From Actinoplanes cyaneus (GTDB lineage: Bacteria; Actinomycetota; Actinomycetes; Mycobacteriales; Micromonosporaceae), in the NCBI RefSeq assembly GCF_016862095.1, contig NZ_BOMH01000022.1, forward strand, positions 16,975-80,974: 64,000 nucleotides of DNA, read 5' to 3'. The translations under genes were made by a program, and so were the position numbers. The notes under the pieces are model-generated. The model searched no databases. It saw nothing but the letters and a program-made list of their open reading frames with translations, and was not told where the DNA came from. This document shows, piece after piece, positions 24,360-32,435 of this stretch. The number at the start of each line of letters is the position of its first letter. Position 1 is the stretch's first letter.

Positions 24360-26557
24360 TCAGTCTCGGTCTCCGCCTCGCCGTGGCCGGTGGCCGGGAG
24401 GCCGTCGTCCGCCTCACCGTGCTGGCCGCCGCGGTCGCCGCCGGGGTCGGCATGCTGCTCGCCACGGTCGCCGGGATCACCGCGGTCCACGCGCAGAACG
24501 CGCGCTACTCGTGGCTGAACAGCGCGGTCACCAGCGCCGCGACCGGTCCCGAGGCGCGCGACCCGGCGCTCTGGGTGGTACGCGAGGACTACTTCCGCGG
24601 CCACCCGATGGCCCGCGTGGACGTGGCGGTCTCCGGCCCGGACGGCCCGGTCCCGCCCGGTATGACGGCGCTGCCCGGCCCCGGGGAGTACCAGGTCTCC
24701 CCCGCCCTCGACCGGCTGCTCCGCGACCACCCCGCCGACCAGCTGCGCGACCGGTTCCCCGGCCGGCAGACCGGCGTTCTCGGCCACGACGCCCTGCCCT
24801 CGCCGGAGTCCCTGATCGTCGTTGCCGGCGGCACCCGGGAGCAGGTCGGCCGCATCGCGGGCGTCACCGAGATCACCCGGATGGTCTCGGTCTCGCCGGA
24901 CGAATGCCACGACTGCGTCGTCGGGATCGGCGCCGACGGCATCGTGCTGACCCTCTCCGTCGTCGCGGCCGCCCTGCTCTTCCCCCTGCTGATCTTCATC
25001 GGCACGGCGACCCGGCTCTCCGCCGCGCGACGCGAGCAGCGGTTCGCCGCGATGCGCCTGGTCGGCGCCACCCCGCGCCAGATCACCCGGCTCGCCGTGG
25101 TCGAGTCGGCCGCCGCCGCCCTGACCGGCACGCTCGCCGGGTTCGCCGTGTTCTTCGCGATCCGCGCCGGGCTGGCCCGGATCCCGTTCACCGGTGAGCC
25201 GTTCTTCCCCGGCGACCTGTCCCTGTCGCTCGCCGACGTGCTGATCGTCGCCGCCGGGGTCCCGCTCGCCGCGGCGCTGGCGGCCCGGATCGCGCTGCGG
25301 CGGGTGCGGATCTCCCCGCTCGGCGTCACCCGCCGGGTCACCCCGGACCCGCCGCGCGCCTGGCGGGTGATCCCGCTGCTGGTCGCGCTGGGCGAGCTCG
25401 CGTACCTGGTCGGCGACCGGCCGCAGACCCGGGAGGGGCAGACCGTCGGCTACCTGTCCGGGATCTTCGGCGTGATGATCGGGCTGATGATCGCCGGTCC
25501 GTGGCTGACCATGGCCGGCTCGCGCCTGCTGGCCCGGCGTGCACGGCGCCCGGCCACGCTGATCGCCGGGCGGCGGCTCGCCGACGACCCGCGGGCCGGT
25601 TTCCGCGCGGTCAGCGGCCTGATGCTGGCGCTCTTCGTGACCAGCACCGCGACCGGCGTGATCACCACGATCGTGGCCGAGCGCGGCGGCGGCACGATCG
25701 GCGCGGCCTCGCACGACTTCGTGTCGGTCGCGACCGTTCCGGACGGCCCCCACGGTGTGCCGGCGACCGGCGTCCGCCTTCCGGCCGGCACGGACGCGCA
25801 CCTGATCCGGATCAACCCGGCTCCGAGAACCGCCGATTCCTGGCTGCCCGGCCTGATCGCCTGCGCGGAACTGGCCGGCCTTTCCGGTGCCGGCACCTGC
25901 CCGGCCGGGACCGAGGTGGCGCAGGTGTTCCCGAGCCTGACCGGCATCCGGGGCAGCGACGACGGCGACGGCGGTCCGGTGTGGCCCGCCTCGGCCGTGC
26001 CCGTCGCGCAGCTCGCGACGCTCGACGTGATCGATGTCGTGGTGCCGACCGACGGCTCACCGGCCGCGATCGAGCACGCCCGCACGATGCTCGGCCAGGC
26101 TTTCCCGTACGGGCGGGCGGCCGCCACCGAGGCCGACTACGCCGGTGACTTCACCCGTCAGCTGTCGCAGTTCCAGCGGCTCGCCGACGTCGCCGTCATC
26201 TCGAGCCTGGTGATCGCCGGGTGCAGCCTCGCGGTCAGCGTCACCGGCGGGCTCTCCGAGCGGCAGCGCCCGTTCGCGATGCTGCGCCTGACCGGGGTGC
26301 GACTGTCCGAGCTGCGCCGGGTCGTGGCGCTCGAGTCCGGGGTGCCGCTGCTCGCGGTGTCCCTGGTCGCGGCCGGCGCCGGTTTCCTCACCGCACACCT
26401 GTTCCTGCGCTCGCAGATGCAGTACGACCTGCACGCGCCCGACCCGGCGTACTACCTGATCGTGGCCGGCGGCCTGCTCGCCTCGGTCGCGGTGATCATG
26501 TCCACGATGCCGTTGCTGAGGCGGATGACCGGCCCGGCCGCGGCGCGCAACGAGTAG
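24356..26557 (+). CDS. FtsX-like ABC transporter permease
   Basis: 733 residues from a GTG overlapping the ATPase stop. Two FtsX-type units: an N-terminal helix and large extracytoplasmic domain (residues about 15-195), a three-helix block (about 200-310), a linker with more helices (about 335-430), a second extracytoplasmic domain, and a final three-helix block (about 600-725). The conserved REQRFAAMRLVGATPRQI and ERQRPFAMLRLTGVRLSEL coupling-helix motifs occur in each half. Related PadR-ABC-permease units respond to antimicrobial peptides or lipophilic drugs. Confidence 0.9.
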   Translation: MISLGLRLAVAGGREAVVRLTVLAAAVAAGVGMLLATVAGITAVHAQNARYSWLNSAVTSAATGPEARDPALWVVREDYFRGHPMARVDVAVSGPDGPVPPGMTALPGPGEYQVSPALDRLLRDHPADQLRDRFPGRQTGVLGHDALPSPESLIVVAGGTREQVGRIAGVTEITRMVSVSPDECHDCVVGIGADGIVLTLSVVAAALLFPLLIFIGTATRLSAARREQRFAAMRLVGATPRQITRLAVVESAAAALTGTLAGFAVFFAIRAGLARIPFTGEPFFPGDLSLSLADVLIVAAGVPLAAALAARIALRRVRISPLGVTRRVTPDPPRAWRVIPLLVALGELAYLVGDRPQTREGQTVGYLSGIFGVMIGLMIAGPWLTMAGSRLLARRARRPATLIAGRRLADDPRAGFRAVSGLMLALFVTSTATGVITTIVAERGGGTIGAASHDFVSVATVPDGPHGVPATGVRLPAGTDAHLIRINPAPRTADSWLPGLIACAELAGLSGAGTCPAGTEVAQVFPSLTGIRGSDDGDGGPVWPASAVPVAQLATLDVIDVVVPTDGSPAAIEHARTMLGQAFPYGRAAATEADYAGDFTRQLSQFQRLADVAVISSLVIAGCSLAVSVTGGLSERQRPFAMLRLTGVRLSELRRVVALESGVPLLAVSLVAAGAGFLTAHLFLRSQMQYDLHAPDPAYYLIVAGGLLASVAVIMSTMPLLRRMTGPAAARNE

Positions 26558-26582
26558 GGCGCGCGCAAACGATCAAGGTCCG

Positions 26583-27050
26583 TCAGGCGACCGGCTCGGG
26601 CTCGTGACGGACCGGGAAGTTGACCGAGTTGGCGATGAAGCACAGCCGGTGCGCCCGCTCGTGCAGCTCGTCCAGCAGCCCGGCCTGAGCGGGGTCGGCC
26701 AGGGTGACGCGGGGCCGCAGGACCACCTCGTCGAAGCTGCCGGCGCCGTCCGCGGTCGTGGTCATCGTGCCGTGCGGCGTGTCCGCGTAATCGGTGACCA
26801 CGACCTTCGCGGCCGTGCACACGTGCAGGAACGACAGCATGTGGCACTGGGCGAGCGCGACCAGCAGCAGCTCTTCCGGGTTCCACCGGGCCGGGTCACC
26901 CCGGAACGTGGGGTCGGCGCTGCCGGCGATCGGGGCCTTGCCGTCCGCGGTGACGTCGTGGGCGCGGGAGTAGTCCCGGTACGCGCTGGTGCCCGTCCCG
27001 GTGTTCCCGGTCCAGGTCACCGTCGCCTGATATCGATGCGTCTTCGGCAC
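26583..27050 (-). CDS. OsmC-family peroxiredoxin
   Basis: 155 residues, the usual length. The catalytic Cys lies in LLVALAQCHMLSFLHVC (about residue 69) and the resolving Cys in RAHRLCFIANSVNFPV (about 136), with the conserved NPEELLL before the first. It reduces organic hydroperoxides in the cytoplasm. It converges on the ABC permease gene, with about 25 bases between stops. Confidence 0.88.
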   Translation of the reverse strand: MPKTHRYQATVTWTGNTGTGTSAYRDYSRAHDVTADGKAPIAGSADPTFRGDPARWNPEELLLVALAQCHMLSFLHVCTAAKVVVTDYADTPHGTMTTTADGAGSFDEVVLRPRVTLADPAQAGLLDELHERAHRLCFIANSVNFPVRHEPEPVA

Positions 27051-27151
27051 CGGCCCACCCTACCGATCCAGCCGGCCCGAGAAGCGGACGCGGTGAGGTG
27101 GCAGCTCGCCGCCCGGCGGCCCCGCTGGTGACCGGACCCTACGATCGGCCG

Positions 27152-27682
27152 ATGACTGCCATCGTGCTGCGACCGGTGACCGAGGACGATCTCGCCCTGC
27201 TCCGGCGGTTCGTGACCGAGCCGGGCCTGGTCGGGCTCGACTGGGGCGGATTCACCGACCCGCACGAGCCGGCCCGGCGGTTCGCCGCCGACGGCTACCT
27301 CGGCGGCACCAGCAGCCGGCTCATCGTCGAGAGGGAGCAGGTGGCGACCGGGTTCGTGGCGTGGGGCCGGCGTCACTTCGGCAACCCGGAGACCACGGCG
27401 TACTGGGAGATCGGCATCGCGCTGCTCCCGGAGTGGCGTGGCCAGGGCATCGGCTGGCGCGCGCAGGCGATGCTCTGCGACTACCTGTTCACCCACACGC
27501 CGCTGCAACGAGTCCAGGCCGGCACCCACCCGGAGAACATCGCCGAGCAGAAGTCACTGGTGAAGGCCGGCTTCCAGCGCGAGGGCGTGATCCGCTCCTG
27601 CGAGTTCCGTGCGGGCCGCTGGCGCGACGGTCACCTCTACAGCCGCCTGCGGGACGACCCCGCGCCGGACCTCCGGTCCTGA
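27152..27682 (+). CDS. GNAT-family N-acetyltransferase
   Basis: 176 residues from the ATG at 27152 (MTAIVLRPVTEDDLALL); the longer in-frame GTG/ATG region upstream lacks GNAT homology. Family features are the N-terminal RPVTEDDL strand, YWEIGIALLPEWRGQGIGWRAQAML with the acetyl-CoA R/Q-x-x-G-x-G/A loop, and the closing HPENIAEQKSLVKAGFQREGVIR, typical of RimJ/RimL-like acetyltransferases. It may acetylate a protein N-terminus or a small amine. Confidence 0.85.
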   Translation: MTAIVLRPVTEDDLALLRRFVTEPGLVGLDWGGFTDPHEPARRFAADGYLGGTSSRLIVEREQVATGFVAWGRRHFGNPETTAYWEIGIALLPEWRGQGIGWRAQAMLCDYLFTHTPLQRVQAGTHPENIAEQKSLVKAGFQREGVIRSCEFRAGRWRDGHLYSRLRDDPAPDLRS

Positions 27683-27792
27683 TCGGCCGGGGTCACCGGG
27701 AACGGGCGGCGCCACGGCCGTACGCGGGCAATTGTCGCCTTTGAATGTCGACCATCGACCGGTGACGCTTTCTGTGATCGCCGCTGGTCTAT

Positions 27793-29181
27793 ATGGTGAC
27801 GGGCGTGAGATCTCGCATCGTGGCAATTCTCGCCTCCGCTCTTCTCCTTCTGTCGCCGGCCACCGCCGCGCGCGCCGCTGACGACCCGCTGCTGGATCAG
27901 CTCGCGGCGATTCCCGGCCTCACCGTCGTCTCCGAGACGCCGGGCACCGGCTACCGGTTCTTCGTGCTGACCTACCGGCAGCCGGCCGACCATCGGCATC
28001 CCCGGGCCGGCACGTTCGAGCAGCGGCTGACACTGCTGCACCGGTCGAGCACCGCGCCGACGGTGCTCTACACCAACGGCTACGGGCTGGCCGCCAGCCC
28101 GCGGCCGACCCAGACCGAGCCGACGGCGCTACTGGGCGGCAACCAGGTCTCCGTAGAGCACCGCTTCTTCACGCCGTCGCGTCCGGCACCGGCGGACTGG
28201 TCGGATCTGAACATCTGGCAGGAGGCGTCCGACGAGCACCGGATCGTCACGGCGTTCAAGAGCGTCTACGCCGCCAAGTGGATCCAGACCGGCGGCAGCA
28301 AGGGTGGCATGACCTCGGTCTACCACCGGCGTTTCTACCCGGGTGACGTGGACGGCGTGGTCGCCTACGTCGCGCCGGACGACGTGATCAACCCCGAGGA
28401 CAGCGCGTACGACAAGTTCTTCGACACCGTCGGCACCCCGGAGTGCCGCGCGACGCTCGACGGCGTCCAGCGGGAGGCGCTGCGCCGCCGCGACCGGCTG
28501 GTGCCCCGGCTGGAGGCGGACGCCGCCGAGCAGGGGTGGACGTTCAGCGGCTCGATCGGGACCGCCGACCGCTCGTTCGAGATGACCGTTCTCGACTCGG
28601 TGTGGGCGTTCTGGCAGTACAGCACCGCCGCGGACTGCGCGACGGTGCCGGCCGCTACCGCGTCCGACGACGAGATCTACGCCTGGATCGACACCGTGGC
28701 TGGCTGGAGTTTCTACACCGATCAGGGCCTGGCGCCCTACTGGCCGTACTACTACCAGGCGGCGAGCCAACTGGGCTGGCCGAGTCTGCGCTTCGAGCAC
28801 CTGCGCGGGCTGCGCCACTACCCCGGCATCTACACGGCGAACTCGTCCCTGCCGCCGGAGCTGCGCCGTCCGCACAATCCGGTGCCGATGATCGACGTCG
28901 ACCTCTGGGTGCGCACCGCGTCGGAGCGGATGCTCTTCGTCTACGGCCAGAACGACCCGTGGAGCGCCGAGCGGTTCACGCCGAGCAGGCGGGACTCCGC
29001 GCTGTACGTCGCGCCGGGGGCGAACCACGGCGCGAACATCGCGAAGCTGACCCCGGCGGACTCGGCGGCGGCGACGGCTCTGCTGCGCCGGTGGGCCGGG
29101 GTGCCGGCGTCGATCGCGGCCAAGCAGCCGGGGGACGTGCCGCTCGACGACATGCTCGGCGACCGGCGCCGCGTGCGCTGA
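27793..29181 (+). CDS. Secreted tripeptidyl aminopeptidase, S37 (PS-10) family
   Basis: 462 residues from an ATG; a GTG at 27805 following GGTGACGGG is an alternative. The signal peptide ends near ARAAD. The serine-hydrolase elbow is GGSKGGMTS, with Ser near residue 168; Asp in LFVYGQNDPWS (about 386) and His in VAPGANHGAN (about 413) complete the triad in alpha/beta-hydrolase order. The family, known from Streptomyces lividans, cleaves tripeptides from N-termini of exported proteins. A strong hairpin follows. Confidence 0.85.
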   Translation: MVTGVRSRIVAILASALLLLSPATAARAADDPLLDQLAAIPGLTVVSETPGTGYRFFVLTYRQPADHRHPRAGTFEQRLTLLHRSSTAPTVLYTNGYGLAASPRPTQTEPTALLGGNQVSVEHRFFTPSRPAPADWSDLNIWQEASDEHRIVTAFKSVYAAKWIQTGGSKGGMTSVYHRRFYPGDVDGVVAYVAPDDVINPEDSAYDKFFDTVGTPECRATLDGVQREALRRRDRLVPRLEADAAEQGWTFSGSIGTADRSFEMTVLDSVWAFWQYSTAADCATVPAATASDDEIYAWIDTVAGWSFYTDQGLAPYWPYYYQAASQLGWPSLRFEHLRGLRHYPGIYTANSSLPPELRRPHNPVPMIDVDLWVRTASERMLFVYGQNDPWSAERFTPSRRDSALYVAPGANHGANIAKLTPADSAAATALLRRWAGVPASIAAKQPGDVPLDDMLGDRRRVR

Positions 29182-29481
29182 CCGATTCCCGACATGGCCC
29201 GCCGGCTCCTTTCTCGGCCGGCGGGCCATCACAAAAACCCCATTCCCGGCGTACGCCGTGAGCCCGTCCCACCTCGTGAAACGTCACTCCGGTCACGGTC
29301 GTGGCGACAAATCAGCCATCGATGGTCAGGCCGGGCAAAACGGGCCGGAAGCGGGTTGTCGAGGTTGCGTCGCGTCGCTAAATTGATCGACTTAGCAGGC
29401 AACTTTTCGGGTCTCGACCGCGTCTTTGTTACGTGCGGCCTCGATGGGCGCCGGCCGTGACCCCCCTCGATTGTGAGAGCC
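29182..29481. other. 300-bp intergenic region with terminator and promoter for the L,D-transpeptidase
   Basis: It starts with the S37 peptidase terminator (29194-29229). The stretch from about 29375 to 29420 is AT-richer and contains TTGCGTCG followed by TAAATT, a possible promoter. I looked for the conserved elements of a ydaO-type c-di-AMP riboswitch, which often precedes actinobacterial cell-wall genes, and did not find them. Confidence 0.4.
29194..29229. terminator. Intrinsic-type terminator after the S37 peptidase
   Basis: A perfect 13-bp stem (ATGGCCCGCCGGC at 29194-29206 with its complement at 29217-29229), a 10-base loop, then CACAAAAACC. It begins 13 bases past the stop codon. Confidence 0.75.
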
Positions 29482-30723
29482 ATGATTCAGCGACGCAAGG
29501 TCATCATCGGATCGCTCGGCGTGGCCGCCGCCGCGACCGCCGCCGGCTGCTCGTCGGGCGGCGGCAAGGCCAACGGTGACAACACCGTCTTCACCGAGTC
29601 GGTGGCGAACAACGAGGTCGTGGCCCCACCGACCGCCGCGCCGATCGAGGTGACCGTCACGCCCGCCGACAAGGCCACCGGGATCTCCCCCGCGAAGCCG
29701 GTCACCGTGGCCGTCACCGGCGGCACGCTGAAGTCCGTCGCCGTCACCACCGGCAAGACGAAGGTCGACGGCGAGCTCAAGTCCGACGGCACGTGGGAAT
29801 CGACCGACGACCTGGCCTACGACAAGACGTACAAGGTCGTCGCGACCATCACCGACAGCCTGGGCGCGTCGAGCACCAAGACCACCACGTTCAAGACCCT
29901 CGAGCCGGCCCACACCGTCGACGTGACGTTCCAGGCCAACGGGCTCGCGTCGATCAAGACCGGTAAGACGTACGGGGCCGGCCAGCCGGTCATCGTCGCG
30001 TTCAGCCGCGCCGTCGACAAGAACGCGGCCGAGAAGGCCATCCAGATCACCACCTCGCCGTCGGTCGAGGGCAAGTTCTACTGGGCCGACAGCACGACCG
30101 TGCACTGGCGCCCCGCGAAGTACTGGGCGGCCGGCACCACGATCAAGGTGAAGGTCGACGGGCTCGGCGTGCGGCTCGGCAAGGGCCTCTACGGCGCCAA
30201 GAACGCGTCGACCAACTTCAGGATCGGCCGGCAGCTGATCGCGTACTCGGACAACCGCACCCACATCACCAAGGTCTTCATCGACGGCAAGCTCGTCCGC
30301 ACGATGAAGAGCAGCCTCGGCCGTGGCGGCGGCACCACCGGCGCGAACGGCCAGCACATCAGCTTCTGGACCGCGGGCGGCCCGCACGTCGTGCTCTCCA
30401 AGGAGCGCTACCACACGATGAGCTCGTCGAGCTACGGCGTCAACGACCCGAGCAACCCGAACTACTACGTGACCGACAATGTGGAGTACTGCACGCGCAT
30501 CACCTACTCCGGCGAGTTCCTGCACGCCGCCCCGTGGAACGGATCGCTGGGCCGGGCCAACCTGTCGCACGGCTGCATCAACCTCAGCATGGCCGACGCC
30601 AAGTGGGTCTACGAGAACTTCATCCTCGGCGACATCGTCGACGTGAAGAACAGCCCGCGCAAGCTGCCGATCTACAACGGCCTCGGTGACTGGACCGTCT
30701 CCTTCGACAAGTACGGTCACTGA
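29482..30723 (+). CDS. L,D-transpeptidase lipoprotein (LdtMt2-like)
   Basis: 413 residues from the ATG at 29482; a GTG lies three codons earlier. A lipoprotein signal (MIQRRKVIIGSLGVAAAATAAGC) puts Cys at the mature N-terminus. Two Ig-like domains follow (about 50-145 and 148-245, the second with the YGAGQPVIVAFSRAVDKNA pattern of actinobacterial Ldts), then the YkuD catalytic domain. The active Cys is in the canonical SHGCINLSMADAKW motif near residue 366, with the upstream His in FLHAAPWN. It makes 3-3 cross-links in peptidoglycan and is the target of carbapenems in mycobacteria. Confidence 0.92.
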   Translation: MIQRRKVIIGSLGVAAAATAAGCSSGGGKANGDNTVFTESVANNEVVAPPTAAPIEVTVTPADKATGISPAKPVTVAVTGGTLKSVAVTTGKTKVDGELKSDGTWESTDDLAYDKTYKVVATITDSLGASSTKTTTFKTLEPAHTVDVTFQANGLASIKTGKTYGAGQPVIVAFSRAVDKNAAEKAIQITTSPSVEGKFYWADSTTVHWRPAKYWAAGTTIKVKVDGLGVRLGKGLYGAKNASTNFRIGRQLIAYSDNRTHITKVFIDGKLVRTMKSSLGRGGGTTGANGQHISFWTAGGPHVVLSKERYHTMSSSSYGVNDPSNPNYYVTDNVEYCTRITYSGEFLHAAPWNGSLGRANLSHGCINLSMADAKWVYENFILGDIVDVKNSPRKLPIYNGLGDWTVSFDKYGH

Positions 30724-30747
30724 CCCCGTGGCGGAGGAGGGCGGCCC

Positions 30748-31116
30748 TCACCAGATGAGGATGCCGCCCTCGTTGCGCCGGGCGTGGAACGTCATGTAGA
30801 TCATGGTGCTGAGGTTGCGTTCGACGTAGTGCTCGTGCGCGGTGTAGATCGTCGGCGCCTCCAGGGTCGCGGCGGTGATCTGCGGCGCGTGGGCCAGCAG
30901 GGTCGCGCACTCCCGCAGGAAGTCGCCGGTCTCCTCGGACCGGACCCGCAGGTAGCCGTGGGTCAACTGCGGAAGATAGGTGGCGCCCAGTTCGCGGATC
31001 ACCGGCGCCGCCCACAACCGTTCGGAGCCGACGCCGTCGAAGATGCCGTAGGGCGTCTCCTCGAACGCGTACTGGTCGTCCGGCCCCTCGCTGATGATGT
31101 GGATGCTCAGGCTCAT
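30748..31116 (-). CDS. Conserved-looking cytoplasmic protein of unknown function
   Basis: 122 residues from the ATG at 31116 (MSLSIHIISEGPDDQYAFEETPYGIFDGVG). It appears soluble and is rich in Tyr and His (YTAHEHYVERNLSTMIYMTFHARRNEGGILIW). It has no signal peptide or membrane helix. The composition and codon use look real. I do not recognise the family. A long perfect inverted repeat lies in its upstream region. Confidence 0.65.
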   Translation of the reverse strand: MSLSIHIISEGPDDQYAFEETPYGIFDGVGSERLWAAPVIRELGATYLPQLTHGYLRVRSEETGDFLRECATLLAHAPQITAATLEAPTIYTAHEHYVERNLSTMIYMTFHARRNEGGILIW

Positions 31117-31162
31117 GGTCCGGCCACTGTAACCACCGCACGCCGGTCCGGCGCGAGGTCCC

Positions 31163-31215
31163 GGCTGGTGCTCATGGGCGTTATCGGGGCCAGATAACGC
31201 CCATGAGCACCAGCC
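31163..31215. repeat. 23-bp perfect inverted repeat with 7-base loop
   Basis: Positions 31163-31185 are exactly complementary to 31193-31215. Each arm includes GGTGCTCATGGGCGTTAT or its complement. The element lies between two divergent gene starts (31116 and 31367), so it is not a terminator of either. No open frame or target-site duplication is evident. It may be a dispersed palindromic repeat or a regulatory site. Confidence 0.8.
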
Positions 31216-31366
31216 GACCACCGCGAGCCGCACCGCGGCAGGGAGCACCGGCGACGGTCCGGAGGGGCGGGGGCATGCCGGGGCCGGGGGTCACGGCGTA
31301 CCGGCGCGGGGTGTTGATCGGTCGTGGCGGGCGGCGCAGACTCACGGGAACCCTCCGGAGGTGCGC

Positions 31367-32347
31367 ATGAGCCGTCGCCTGATCCACCCTCGCCGATGGC
31401 GGCCGCCCACCGCGGCCGATCCCGGCCGGACGGCTCCGCTGCGGATCGAGCGGCGGCTGGAGACCGGCGGGCACGGGCCCGAGGACGTCGTCTTCGATCA
31501 CGCCGGGCAGGTCGTGACGGGTCTCGCGGACGGGCGGATCGTCCGGATCGATCCGGAGTCCGGCGAGCGGATTGTGCTGGCCAGGACCGGTGGGCGGCCG
31601 CTCGGACTGCACCCGCGCGCGGACGGCGGCGTGCTGGTCTGCGATCACGACAAGGGCCTTCTGGAGGTACGACCGGACGGCACCACCCACGTCCTGGTGG
31701 ACCGGGTCGACGGCGAGCCGCTGACGTTCGCCAGCAACGTGGTCGAGGGGCGCGACGGCACGATCTGGTTCACCACGTCGACCACCCGGTGGAGTCTCGA
31801 CGAGCACGTCGGCGACGTCATGGAGCACACCTGCACGGGCCGGCTGCTCCGCCGTGACCCGGACGGCACGGTGACCACGCTGCTGAGCGATCTGAAGTTC
31901 GGCAACGGGCTGGTGCTCGCGCCCGACGAGTCGTACGTGCTGGTCGCCGAGACCACGGGGTACCGGATCCGCCGCGTCCGGCGTGACGGCCGCACCGATC
32001 TGCTGGTCGAGAACCTGCCCGGCTTCCCGGACAACATGTGGCTGGGCAGCGACGGCCTGCTCTGGGTGGCGATCGCCGCGCCGCGCAACCCGCTGGTCGA
32101 CCGGCTGCTGCCGCTGCCCGGTCTCCTGCGGCTGCTGGTGTGGAACCTGCCCGAGGCCGTCCGCCCAAAGGCCGCCCCGATCGCCTGGGTGATGGCGTTC
32201 GGCCTGGACGGCGAGCGGGTGCACGACCTGCGGGCGGCCGACGGCTCGTACGGGTTCGTCACCTCGGTGGCCGAACGGGACGGCACGATCGTCGTGGGCA
32301 GCCTGACCGAGAACGACATAGCCGTCCTCCTGCGCGACGACATCTGA
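31367..32347 (+). CDS. Strictosidine synthase-like / SMP-30-type beta-propeller protein
   Basis: 326 residues from the ATG at 31367, six bases after GGAGG. Successive propeller strands are visible (GHGPEDVVFDHAGQVVTGLADGRIVRI, RPLGLHPRADGGVLVCDHDKGLLEV, FASNVVEGRDGTIWFTTSTTRWSLDE, FGNGLVLAPDESYVLVAETTGYRIRRV, LPGFPDNMWLGSDGLLWVAIAAPRNPLVD). The NG-x-x-L-x-x-D and LPGFPDN patterns mark the strictosidine synthase/APMAP branch, whose bacterial members are probably lactonases or arylesterases. No signal peptide. Function predicted only at fold level. Confidence 0.75.
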   Translation: MSRRLIHPRRWRPPTAADPGRTAPLRIERRLETGGHGPEDVVFDHAGQVVTGLADGRIVRIDPESGERIVLARTGGRPLGLHPRADGGVLVCDHDKGLLEVRPDGTTHVLVDRVDGEPLTFASNVVEGRDGTIWFTTSTTRWSLDEHVGDVMEHTCTGRLLRRDPDGTVTTLLSDLKFGNGLVLAPDESYVLVAETTGYRIRRVRRDGRTDLLVENLPGFPDNMWLGSDGLLWVAIAAPRNPLVDRLLPLPGLLRLLVWNLPEAVRPKAAPIAWVMAFGLDGERVHDLRAADGSYGFVTSVAERDGTIVVGSLTENDIAVLLRDDI

Positions 32348-32435
32348 GGCGGGGTGTCGCAGTGCGACCGACCGGGTGCGAGGCCCGGGCGGTTCGCTGA
32401 TCGCGTCGTCGCGGCCGGCGAACCGCCCGGACGGC

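Noticed and set aside
29276..29287. TGAAACGTCACT as a third LacI-type rhamnose operator
   Set aside because: The right half does not match the palindrome, and the next gene is an L,D-transpeptidase about 200 bases away with no link to rhamnose.
29182..29481. c-di-AMP (ydaO-type) riboswitch before the L,D-transpeptidase
   Set aside because: The leader is plausible in length, but I could not find the conserved helices or GGG/ACCC-type core elements.
31163..31215. Intrinsic terminator
   Set aside because: Both flanking genes point away from it, so no transcript from either would end here.
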